Shown here: piece after piece, positions 25,487-32,663 of the stretch
Layout: every line of letters begins with the position of its first letter
Position numbering within the stretch: the stretch's first letter is position 1
Source: Lacinutrix venerupis
GTDB lineage: Bacteria > Bacteroidota > Bacteroidia > Flavobacteriales > Flavobacteriaceae
Assembly: GCF_003663945.1 (NCBI RefSeq)
Contig: NZ_RCCH01000007.1
Span: 154,404-218,403, forward strand
Length of the DNA: 64,000 bases
Reading direction: 5' to 3'
Program-made: the position numbers and the translations under genes
The notes under the pieces: model-generated
Databases searched by the model: none
Told to the model about the DNA's origin: nothing
The model's input: only the letters and a program-made list of their open reading frames with translations

Positions 25487-26596
25487 TTAAAGTGCATCAA
25501 TTGTATTACATAAACGTTTAGTAATATCTTTAATATCACCAAAACCATCTACTCCAAAATATTTATCTTGAGCTGTGTAATAATCTTTTAAGATGGCTGT
25601 TTTTTTATAATATTCTTTAATTCTATTTCTAATTACAGTTTCGTTAGCATCATCTTTTCTTCCGCTAGATTTTCCGCGCTCAAGAAGTCTTTCAACTAAT
25701 ACCTCATCTTCAACTTCTAAAGCAATCATGGCATTAATTTGCGAATCTTTGCTTTCCATTAATTTATCTAAAGCTTCGGCTTGTGCATTAGTTCTAGGAA
25801 AACCATCAAAAATAAATCCATTAGCTCCGGCATTTTTTTCTACCTCAGCATTTAACATATCTATAGTTACTTGATCTGGCACTAATTCTCCTTTATCTAT
25901 AAAAGATTTTGCTAAAGTACCTAAAGCTGTTTCGTTTTTAATATTAAATCTAAATACATCTCCTGTAGAAATGTGTACTAAATTATATTTCTCTTTTAAA
26001 AAATTAGCTTGTGTGCCTTTACCTGCTCCAGGAGGACCAAATAATACTAAATTAGTCATGTGTTGTGTTATTTTTAATTGATATACTTCTGGTAAATCTC
26101 TTCCTAATCCATCATAATCTAAGCCATAGCCAACAATAAATTTATTAGGAATTTCTATACCAACGTAATGTAGTTTAAAGTCTTTTTTATAAGCTTCTGG
26201 TTTATAGAACAGTGTCGCAATTAATAACTGCTTTACATTTTCATTTTTAAAAATACGATGTATCTCGTGTAGCGTTTTACCTGAATCTATTATATCTTCA
26301 AGTATTACTACGGTTCTATTTGTTAAATCTTGAGTTAAACCAATTAGACGTTGGATATCGTCTGAAGATTTTACTCCCTCATAAGAAGCCAATTTAATAA
26401 AAGTGACTTCGCAAGCTTTTGGATATTTTTTCACAAAATCGCTAACTAACATAAAAGAACCGTTTAAAACTCCAACAAAAACAGGAATCTCATCACCTAA
26501 ATCTTTCGCAAGTTCACTAGCCATTTTAGCAACAGCCACATCTATCTGCTTAGCAGAAATAAAAGGCTTAAAATATTTATCGTGTAACTTAATCAT
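25487..26596 (-). CDS. Fused hypoxanthine phosphoribosyltransferase / adenylate kinase
   Basis: One uninterrupted 369-residue frame carries two complete enzymes. Residues 1-~178 are a hypoxanthine phosphoribosyltransferase with the PRPP loop VVILEDIIDSGKTL. Residues 180-369 are adenylate kinase with GPPGAGKGTQ, STGDVFR, DGFPRT and a short LID without zinc cysteines. An internal ATG at 26059 (M180) is where adk normally starts, so separate translation of adk is possible. The fusion joins purine salvage to adenylate interconversion. It is divergent from purK-purE. Confidence 0.93.
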   Translation of the reverse strand: MIKLHDKYFKPFISAKQIDVAVAKMASELAKDLGDEIPVFVGVLNGSFMLVSDFVKKYPKACEVTFIKLASYEGVKSSDDIQRLIGLTQDLTNRTVVILEDIIDSGKTLHEIHRIFKNENVKQLLIATLFYKPEAYKKDFKLHYVGIEIPNKFIVGYGLDYDGLGRDLPEVYQLKITQHMTNLVLFGPPGAGKGTQANFLKEKYNLVHISTGDVFRFNIKNETALGTLAKSFIDKGELVPDQVTIDMLNAEVEKNAGANGFIFDGFPRTNAQAEALDKLMESKDSQINAMIALEVEDEVLVERLLERGKSSGRKDDANETVIRNRIKEYYKKTAILKDYYTAQDKYFGVDGFGDIKDITKRLCNTIDAL

Positions 26597-26618
26597 TATA
26601 TTAGTTTTGTAAAAGTGG

Positions 26619-26648
26619 CAAAGATACGTATTTGTTACATGAAATACG
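26619..26648. promoter_or_regulatory. hpt-adk -7 box and inverted repeat in the divergent purine control region
   Basis: On the minus strand TATCTTTG (26619-26626) matches TAnnTTTG, 23 bases from the hpt-adk ATG. Directly adjoining it is the inverted repeat CGTATTT-GTTACATG-AAATACG (26627-26648). Position between hpt-adk and purK makes it a candidate operator for purine control. No regulator gene is present in the window to assign. Confidence 0.45.
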
Positions 26649-26691
26649 ATTATTGCTCCAAAATATTAGAGGTCTTTTGCATTATAAAATG

Positions 26692-26699
26692 TATTTTTG
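26692..26699 (+). promoter_or_regulatory. Putative -7 box for purK-purE
   Basis: TATTTTTG matches TAnnTTTG and lies 46 bases upstream of the purK ATG. A TTTG at 26676-26679 is too close (12 bases) to be a standard -33 element. Confidence 0.4.
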
Positions 26700-26745
26700 T
26701 GATATTATTTTTAACTAAAAAGATTACCACTTTTGTAACAACACA

Positions 26746-27900
26746 ATGAACTATTTTTCTTCAGAATTTAAATTAGGCATCCTTGGCGGTGGACAGCTAG
26801 GGAAAATGATGCTTTATAATACCAGAAAATTTGATATTCAAACCTATGTTTTAGACCCAAGTGATGAAGCGCCTTCTAAAATGGCATGTAATGCTTTTTC
26901 TAAAGGAGATTTAATGGATTTTGATACTGTTTATAACTTTGGAAAACAAGTAGATGTTTTAACTTTTGAGATTGAAAACGTTAATGTAGATGCGCTAGAA
27001 AAACTTGAAAGTGAAGGTATTAAAGTATATCCTAGCTCTAAAAATTTAAGAACTATTCAAAATAAGGCAAAACAAAAATTATTTTATTTAGACCGTAATT
27101 TACCAACTTCAGAATTTTCTAGATTTGCTTATGCTTCAGAAATTGAAGATGCTATTTTAAATGGCGGAATAAAATTTCCTTTTGTATGGAAAAGTGCACA
27201 ATTTGGCTACGATGGTACTGGCGTAAAAGTTGTACGCAGTATGGACGATTTAAAAGGCCTACCTAAAGATGAGTGTATTGCAGAAGAACTTATAGATTTT
27301 AAAAACGAATTAGCGGTAATTGTTGCAAGAAATCCAGACGGAGAAATTAAAACGTATCCTGTTGTAGAAATGGAATTTCATCCAGAAGCAAATCAAGTTG
27401 AATATGTAATTTGCCCAGCCAGAATTCCTGAAGATATTGCAAAGAAAGCTCAAGAAGTGGCTTTAAAAGTCTCTAAAGCATTTAATCATGTTGGTTTATT
27501 AGCTGTTGAAATGTTTCAAACTCAAGATGATGAAATTTTAATAAACGAAGTTGCACCAAGACCTCACAACTCTGGACACCAAACTATTGAAGCTAGCTAT
27601 ACCTCTCAATTTGAGCAACATATTCGTGCTATTTTAAATCTCCCATTAGGAAAAACAGATAGTAAAGTTGGTGGTATAATGGTAAACTTAGTTGGAGCCG
27701 AAAATTATACTGGCGATGTTGTATATAAAAATATTGCCGAAATTATGAAAATGGAAGGCGTTACGCCACATATTTATGGGAAGAAACAAACAAGACCGTT
27801 TCGTAAAATGGGACATGTAACCATTGTAAATAAAGACTTAAATGTTGCAAGACAAATTGCTGAAAAAGTAAAAAACACAATTAAAGTAATAAGTAAATAA
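26746..27900 (+). CDS. purK: N5-carboxyaminoimidazole ribonucleotide synthase (PurK)
   Basis: The 384-residue ATP-grasp protein begins LGILGGGQLGKMM, the nucleotide-binding start of PurK, and contains KSAQFGYDGTGVKVV and INEVAPRPHNSGHQTIEA, which form the ATP and AIR site. It carboxylates AIR to N5-CAIR with ATP and bicarbonate in de novo purine synthesis. It is followed after two bases by purE, the next enzyme of the pathway, in one operon. Confidence 0.97.
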   Translation: MNYFSSEFKLGILGGGQLGKMMLYNTRKFDIQTYVLDPSDEAPSKMACNAFSKGDLMDFDTVYNFGKQVDVLTFEIENVNVDALEKLESEGIKVYPSSKNLRTIQNKAKQKLFYLDRNLPTSEFSRFAYASEIEDAILNGGIKFPFVWKSAQFGYDGTGVKVVRSMDDLKGLPKDECIAEELIDFKNELAVIVARNPDGEIKTYPVVEMEFHPEANQVEYVICPARIPEDIAKKAQEVALKVSKAFNHVGLLAVEMFQTQDDEILINEVAPRPHNSGHQTIEASYTSQFEQHIRAILNLPLGKTDSKVGGIMVNLVGAENYTGDVVYKNIAEIMKMEGVTPHIYGKKQTRPFRKMGHVTIVNKDLNVARQIAEKVKNTIKVISK

Positions 27901-27902
27901 TT

Positions 27903-28388
27903 ATGAGTAAAGTAGGCGTAATTATGGGAAGTGATAGTGATCTTCCAATAATGCAAGAAGCAATAGACATATTAAAAGATTTTAATATTGAAGTAGAAGT
28001 TGATATTGTTTCCGCACATAGAACACCAGAAAAATTATTCGACTATAGTAAAAATGCACATACACGTGGCATTAAAGCTATTGTAGCTGGAGCTGGAGGA
28101 GCAGCACATTTACCAGGAATGGTCGCTTCATTATCTCCATTACCAGTTATTGGAGTTCCTGTAAAGAGCAGAAATTCTATAGATGGTTGGGATTCAATTC
28201 TATCAATACTACAAATGCCTGGTGGTGTTCCTGTTGCAACAGTAGCTTTAAATGGAGCAAAAAATGCTGGAATATTAGCAGCTCAAATTATTGGAGCTAG
28301 TGACCAAAGCGTACTAAATAAAATTATAGCCTATAAAGAAGAATTAAAACTTAAGGTAGAAACTGCCAGTAAAAAAGTAAGAAAATAA
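27903..28388 (+). CDS. purE: N5-carboxyaminoimidazole ribonucleotide mutase (PurE)
   Basis: The 161-residue protein has the PurE class I signatures MGSDSDLPIM, VSAHRTPEKL and AGAGGAAHLPGMVAS. It converts N5-CAIR to CAIR, directly after PurK. The presence of PurK together with this class I type indicates the two-step bacterial route. Followed immediately by a hairpin at 28389-28412. Confidence 0.98.
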   Translation: MSKVGVIMGSDSDLPIMQEAIDILKDFNIEVEVDIVSAHRTPEKLFDYSKNAHTRGIKAIVAGAGGAAHLPGMVASLSPLPVIGVPVKSRNSIDGWDSILSILQMPGGVPVATVALNGAKNAGILAAQIIGASDQSVLNKIIAYKEELKLKVETASKKVRK

Positions 28389-28452
28389 AAAAGCCCAGTC
28401 TCCTGGGCTTTTATCGCTATTAATCTTTCTATATGCTGAGTATAAGTACTCA
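28389..28452. ncRNA. Candidate structured RNA element, copy 1 (hairpin, ATCGCTATTAATC, hairpin)
   Basis: The stem AAAAGCCCAG/CTGGGCTTTT (28389-28412) starts right after the purE stop and can terminate it. It is followed by the 13-mer ATCGCTATTAATC (28413-28425) and, 11 bases later, a hairpin TGAGTA-TAAG-TACTCA (28437-28452). The same order recurs at 28592-28662 with different stems but an identical 13-mer. On the minus strand the order is small hairpin, GATTAATAGCGAT, large hairpin. Coding potential is absent. The RNA call is inference from conserved structure. Confidence 0.45.
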
Positions 28453-28591
28453 CATCAAAAAAACTTATAGCAAAACTCCTAATTTTGTATATTATTCAAT
28501 TATATAAGATTAAAAACATTTGCAAATTCGATTAAAAGCAAAAATATTCGACAAAAAGCATTATGGTGTAATCTATTTTGTAGGCATAAAA

Positions 28592-28686
28592 AAAAGCCTC
28601 AAAATAATTTGAGGCTTTTCATCGCTATTAATCAATAATTTTAATGAGAGTAACCAGCTCTCTAGAAAAAATATGGTGCAAATTTA
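28592..28686 (-). ncRNA. Candidate structured small RNA, copy 2, with own promoter and terminator
   Basis: The 12-bp stem AAAAGCCTCAAA/TTTGAGGCTTTT (28592-28619) is followed by the same ATCGCTATTAATC (28621-28633) as copy 1 and, after 12 bases, a hairpin GAGAG-TAACCAG-CTCTC (28646-28662). On the minus strand a TAAATTTG box (28679-28686) precedes it and the large stem ends in a run of T, so a transcript of roughly 85-90 bases is predicted. The gene-free stretch 28389-28755 holds these two elements and AT-rich filler; nothing else is visible. Confidence 0.45.
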
Positions 28687-28755
28687 TAACTAATTTCGAT
28701 TTTTTACATGTTTTTTTTACAAAAAAAATAACAGATTTAAACTATTACATTACAA

Positions 28756-30789
28756 ATGAACACATTAACAACATATTTTTCGACAAAATACAACTCTGCT
28801 CCATTCACAAAAATTAAAAATGAAGACTATAAACCTTCAATTTTAAAGCTTATTAAAGACACTCAAAAAGAAATCGAGGCTATAGTAAGTAATACCGAAG
28901 CTCCAACATTTAAAAATACTATAGAAGCTCTAGAGTTTTCAGGACAGCAATTAGACCGTGTTACTAGCATTTTTTTTAATTTAAATTCTGCCGAAACAAA
29001 TGATGAAATTCAAAAAATAGCACAAGAAATTTCTCCAATACTTACAGAGTTTGGAAATGATATAACTTTAAATGAAGATTTGTTTAAACGCGTAAAAGCT
29101 GTTTATGAGCAAAAAGAAAGTTTAAACCTAACAACAGAACAACTCACGCTATTAGATAAAAAATACAAAAGCTTCTCTAGAAATGGTGCCAATTTAAACG
29201 AAGACGATAAAATTAAACTTCGAGATATAGACAAAAAATTAGCACAATTAAAACTTAAGTTTGGAGAAAATGTACTTGCCGAAACCAACAAATACGAGCT
29301 TCATTTAACCAACGAAACTGATGTTTCTGGGCTACCAGATGGCGCTAAAGAAGCTGCAAAACAACTTGCAGAAAGCAAAAACATAGAAGGCTATATTATT
29401 ACACTAGATTACCCAAGTTATATACCTTTTATGACCTATGCAGAAAATCGTGAACTTAGAGAAAAGCTATCTAAAGCAGCTGGAAGCAAAGCATTTAAAG
29501 GCGATGATTTAGACAACCAAAATATTGTTTTAGGAATTGCAAACCTACGCCATAAACGCGCAAACATTTTGGGCTATAAAACACATGCCAATTTTGTTCT
29601 AGAAGAGCGCATGGCACAAACACCAGAAAAAGTACTTGCTTTTTTAAACGATTTACTTTCTAAAGCTAAACCTGCTGCAGAAAACGAATTTAAAAGTTTA
29701 GAAAACTTTGCAAAAGAAATAGACAATATAGAGCAGTTACAAAAATGGGATGCTGCTTATTATGCCGAAAAACTAAAACAAAAACTATTTAATTTAGATG
29801 ACGAGCAACTTAAACCATATTTTAAATTAGAAAATGTTATTGATGGCGCATTTACAGTTGCCAAAAAATTATTCGGACTTCATTTTGAAATAATAAATGA
29901 TATAGACAAATACCATGAAGATGTATTAACATACAAAGTAACAAATGCTAATGGCGAATTAGTGTCTATATTTTATGCCGATTTCTTTCCAAGAAAAGGA
30001 AAAAGAAATGGTGCCTGGATGACGAGTTATAAATCTCAGTTTGTTAAAAATGGTAAGGAAGAAAGGCCTCATGTATCTATAGTTTGTAATTTTACTAAAC
30101 CAACAAAAAGCAAACCTTCATTACTAACTTTTAACGAAGTTACAACTCTATTTCATGAATTTGGTCATGCATTACACGGTATGCTTGCCAATACAGTTTA
30201 CCCAAGTTTATCTGGAACTAGCGTATATTGGGATTTTGTAGAGCTACCAAGCCAAGTTATGGAAAACTGGTGTTACGAAAAAGAAGCTTTAGAGTTGTTT
30301 GCTAAACATTATGAAACTGGAGAAGTTATACCAATGGATTTAGTAAACAAAATTAAAGAGTCAGCGACTTTCCATGAAGGCATGCAAACACTTAGGCAAA
30401 TTAGTTTTGGACTTTTAGACATGGCTTGGCATGGCAGCGAATCTTTAGAAAAAGTCAAAAATGTAAAAGCTTTTGAAAACAAAGCTTTTGAAGACACAAA
30501 ATTATATCCAGATGTAGCAGAAAACTGTATGAGTACAGCTTTTGCTCACATTTTTCAAGGAGGTTACAGCTCTGGTTACTACAGTTATAAATGGGCAGAA
30601 GTATTAGATGCCGATGCTTTCGACTATTTTAAACAAAACGGTATTTTTAACAAAGACATTGCAACCAAATTTAAAGACAACGTATTATCTCAAGGCGGAA
30701 CAGAAAACCCAATGACTTTATACAAACGCTTTAGAGGCCAAGAACCAAAGCCAGAAGCCTTATTAAAAAGAGCTGGTTTAATTAAATAA
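28756..30789 (+). CDS. M3-family zinc metallopeptidase (oligopeptidase A / Dcp type)
   Basis: The 677-residue protein carries the zinc motif H467EFGH471 in TLFHEFGHALHGML, with the third ligand Glu about 25-30 residues later, typical of M3A peptidases. GGYSSGYYSYKWAEVLDADAF near the C-terminus is the substrate-binding loop of the family. There is no signal peptide, so it acts in the cytosol on oligopeptides. Dcp and PrlC-type specificities cannot be separated by eye. Confidence 0.95.
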   Translation: MNTLTTYFSTKYNSAPFTKIKNEDYKPSILKLIKDTQKEIEAIVSNTEAPTFKNTIEALEFSGQQLDRVTSIFFNLNSAETNDEIQKIAQEISPILTEFGNDITLNEDLFKRVKAVYEQKESLNLTTEQLTLLDKKYKSFSRNGANLNEDDKIKLRDIDKKLAQLKLKFGENVLAETNKYELHLTNETDVSGLPDGAKEAAKQLAESKNIEGYIITLDYPSYIPFMTYAENRELREKLSKAAGSKAFKGDDLDNQNIVLGIANLRHKRANILGYKTHANFVLEERMAQTPEKVLAFLNDLLSKAKPAAENEFKSLENFAKEIDNIEQLQKWDAAYYAEKLKQKLFNLDDEQLKPYFKLENVIDGAFTVAKKLFGLHFEIINDIDKYHEDVLTYKVTNANGELVSIFYADFFPRKGKRNGAWMTSYKSQFVKNGKEERPHVSIVCNFTKPTKSKPSLLTFNEVTTLFHEFGHALHGMLANTVYPSLSGTSVYWDFVELPSQVMENWCYEKEALELFAKHYETGEVIPMDLVNKIKESATFHEGMQTLRQISFGLLDMAWHGSESLEKVKNVKAFENKAFEDTKLYPDVAENCMSTAFAHIFQGGYSSGYYSYKWAEVLDADAFDYFKQNGIFNKDIATKFKDNVLSQGGTENPMTLYKRFRGQEPKPEALLKRAGLIK

Positions 30790-30923
30790 TTTTAAGCCTT
30801 TAAAAGGTTCATTTTACGCGCTTTTGTCTAGATTACACTTAAAAAGCATCGGATATTATATAATAAGCTGCACTAAATAAATAATAAGTATTTTTTAATT
30901 ACTTTTGAAAAAAATTCTAACTA

Positions 30924-31478
30924 ATGCCAAATCACAAAATAGATCCAAATCAATGGATTACTTTATATAGTGATTACTTATTTAACTATACAGTTTCTCG
31001 AGTAAGCGATAGAGATATGGCTCAAGATTTAGTATCCGAAACATTTTTGGCCGGATTAAAATCTATGAAAAATTTTAAAGGCGAAGCAAGTGAGCGTACT
31101 TGGCTAATTTCAATTTTAAAAAGAAAAATTATAGATTACTATCGTAAAATAAACTCTAATAAAGGCAAAGCCGAAGTTAGAATGACCTACAATAACGATA
31201 CAGAGACTGAAGGTGATTGGTTACAAGAACGCGTAGCAGATCCTTTTGATAAAACAGCCGAAGACACTATCGAAAATACAGAATTAGGTGTTGCTATAAA
31301 TAACTGTTTAGAAAAATTACCAACAAAACAAGCTCAAGTTTTCGAAATGAAAACGATATTAAATTATGATACCGAAGCTATTTGTAATGAATTAAATATT
31401 ACTGCGTCTAACCTATGGGTAATCATCCATAGAACAAGAACTGCAATGGCTGGTTGTCTTGAAAAAAATTGGTTTTAA
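30924..31478 (+). CDS. ECF-type sigma-70 family RNA polymerase sigma factor
   Basis: The 184-residue protein has region 2 (DYLFNYTVSRVSDRDMAQDLVSETFLAGL, then RTWLISILKRKIIDYYRK) and region 4 (LEKLPTKQAQVFEMKTI, ALNITASNLWVIIHRTR-like). It lacks regions 1 and 3, as in ECF sigma factors. The downstream gene starts one base after its stop and encodes a small Cys/His protein, in the usual position of an anti-sigma factor. Regulon unknown. Confidence 0.93.
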   Translation: MPNHKIDPNQWITLYSDYLFNYTVSRVSDRDMAQDLVSETFLAGLKSMKNFKGEASERTWLISILKRKIIDYYRKINSNKGKAEVRMTYNNDTETEGDWLQERVADPFDKTAEDTIENTELGVAINNCLEKLPTKQAQVFEMKTILNYDTEAICNELNITASNLWVIIHRTRTAMAGCLEKNWF

Positions 31479-31479
31479 A

Positions 31480-31734
31480 ATGAGTAATAAATTATTTTTA
31501 AGTTGTGAAGAAGCAAACCATACTTGCGATAAGTCGCAGTATAAAGAAGCTACTTTTTTAGAAAAAATAAAATTAAATCTTCACTTAATTTTTTGTGCAG
31601 CTTGTAGAAAATATTCAAGAAATAACGCCAAACTAACAAAACTTGTGCGTAAAAAACCTGTAAAATTAAACACAAACGAAAAATCTAAACTACAATCTAC
31701 TTTTGAAAAAGAGTTAATGAAGCATAATAATTAG
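31480..31734 (+). CDS. Small Cys/His-motif protein, possible zinc-finger anti-sigma factor
   Basis: An 84-residue basic protein starting MSNKLFLSCEEANHTCDKSQY and containing FCAACRKYSRNN. The CxxxxHxxC and CAAC spacing resembles zinc-binding anti-sigma (zf-HC2/ZAS) domains but there is no membrane segment. An upstream in-frame ATG (31459) overlaps the sigma gene; ATG 31480 is preferred because the conserved part begins there. Coupling to the sigma gene suggests it modulates it. Its last 21 bases overlap the convergent UbiA-like gene. Confidence 0.8.
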   Translation: MSNKLFLSCEEANHTCDKSQYKEATFLEKIKLNLHLIFCAACRKYSRNNAKLTKLVRKKPVKLNTNEKSKLQSTFEKELMKHNN

Positions 31735-32544
31735 TAACCATATAATTGGAATACTTTCAACCCAAAAAGAGCTATAATAATAGCTCTTTTTTTTATTTGC
31801 TAACATTAAAAAAAATGCAGTTATAACTGCTACTAATAGAGTAGAAATAATTTCATTTTGAGGCAATTCATCTTTAAAAAATTCAGTAAAAAAAAATATT
31901 ATCAACAATATTAAACCTATTATTTTTGTTTGCTTGACTCCTATTTTTTGAGGGATTGTAGCTAACCTTAAGCTATCAAATTTTAAATCCCTAATCTCAA
32001 AAGGTAACATTAAAACAATTACAAAAATAAAATGCTGAAATGCTAAAAAATAAACGTCTGCGTTAAAACTAATATTAGCTTCAATTAATGGCAAAAACAC
32101 TGTTACTCCAGCCCAAACTAAAGCTATAACATAAACTTTTAAACCACTTACATCTCTTAAATTTTGCTGGTGATCTAAATACATTTTTTTGGGTATAAAC
32201 GGAATGGCGTATAAAAAAGTTATAATTCCAAAAACAACAATAAAAATTAATGTTTTTATCTGCAATTGCAAAGCATAATAACACAATAACAGAAAGCAAA
32301 AAAATGAGAATATTTGAATAACTTTTAAAGCATTAGTTAAACTACGATGGTGAAATTTTGCAATACCAAAATACTTTACAAAGTTATAACCTGTAATGGT
32401 TGCAAAAAATGTAAAAAGCAAGACCTTTTCGTTATAGAAAACATCATGCTTTATTAACACAATCCAGCTTAACGAACACACAGCTAAAGCAACGTGAATG
32501 CTACTATTTAAGTAAAAATCGAAAAACTGTTTTAGTATTCGCAT
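31714..32544 (-). CDS. UbiA-like polytopic membrane protein with degenerate active-site motif
   Basis: The 276-residue protein has about eight to nine hydrophobic segments. The positions of the two aspartate-rich motifs of UbiA prenyltransferases are occupied by ITGYNFVKYFG (no NDxxD) and LPFEIRDLKFDSLRLATIPQKIG, where the second motif is recognisable. It may be a prenyltransferase with altered first motif or an inactive homologue. The gene overlaps the end of the anti-sigma-like gene on the other strand by 21 bases. Confidence 0.7.
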   Translation of the reverse strand: MRILKQFFDFYLNSSIHVALAVCSLSWIVLIKHDVFYNEKVLLFTFFATITGYNFVKYFGIAKFHHRSLTNALKVIQIFSFFCFLLLCYYALQLQIKTLIFIVVFGIITFLYAIPFIPKKMYLDHQQNLRDVSGLKVYVIALVWAGVTVFLPLIEANISFNADVYFLAFQHFIFVIVLMLPFEIRDLKFDSLRLATIPQKIGVKQTKIIGLILLIIFFFTEFFKDELPQNEIISTLLVAVITAFFLMLANKKKSYYYSSFWVESIPIIWLLIIMLH

Positions 32545-32630
32545 TATACAAAGTTAATCAAACTGTTCATAACCATAGAATTTGGTTAAAAACTTTCAAT
32601 TTTTAGAGAAAAATTACTTTAAGTTTTCAG

Positions 32631-32638
32631 TATTTTTG
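32631..32638 (+). promoter_or_regulatory. Putative -7 box for gcvP
   Basis: TATTTTTG followed by CAAAAC matches the Bacteroidota -7 consensus and lies 25 bases upstream of the gcvP ATG, leaving a leader of about 20 bases, too short for a glycine riboswitch. Confidence 0.5.
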
Positions 32639-32663
32639 CAAAACAAAATTTACACACAACTAC

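Noticed and set aside
28592..28633. Minus-strand leader peptide MKSLKLF within the element at 28.6 kb
   Set aside because: The codons are the terminator stem itself and copy 1 has no ATG at the same position.
32545..32663. Glycine riboswitch ahead of gcvP
   Set aside because: The gap is 119 bases and the predicted leader about 20 bases, with no tandem aptamer-like structure.
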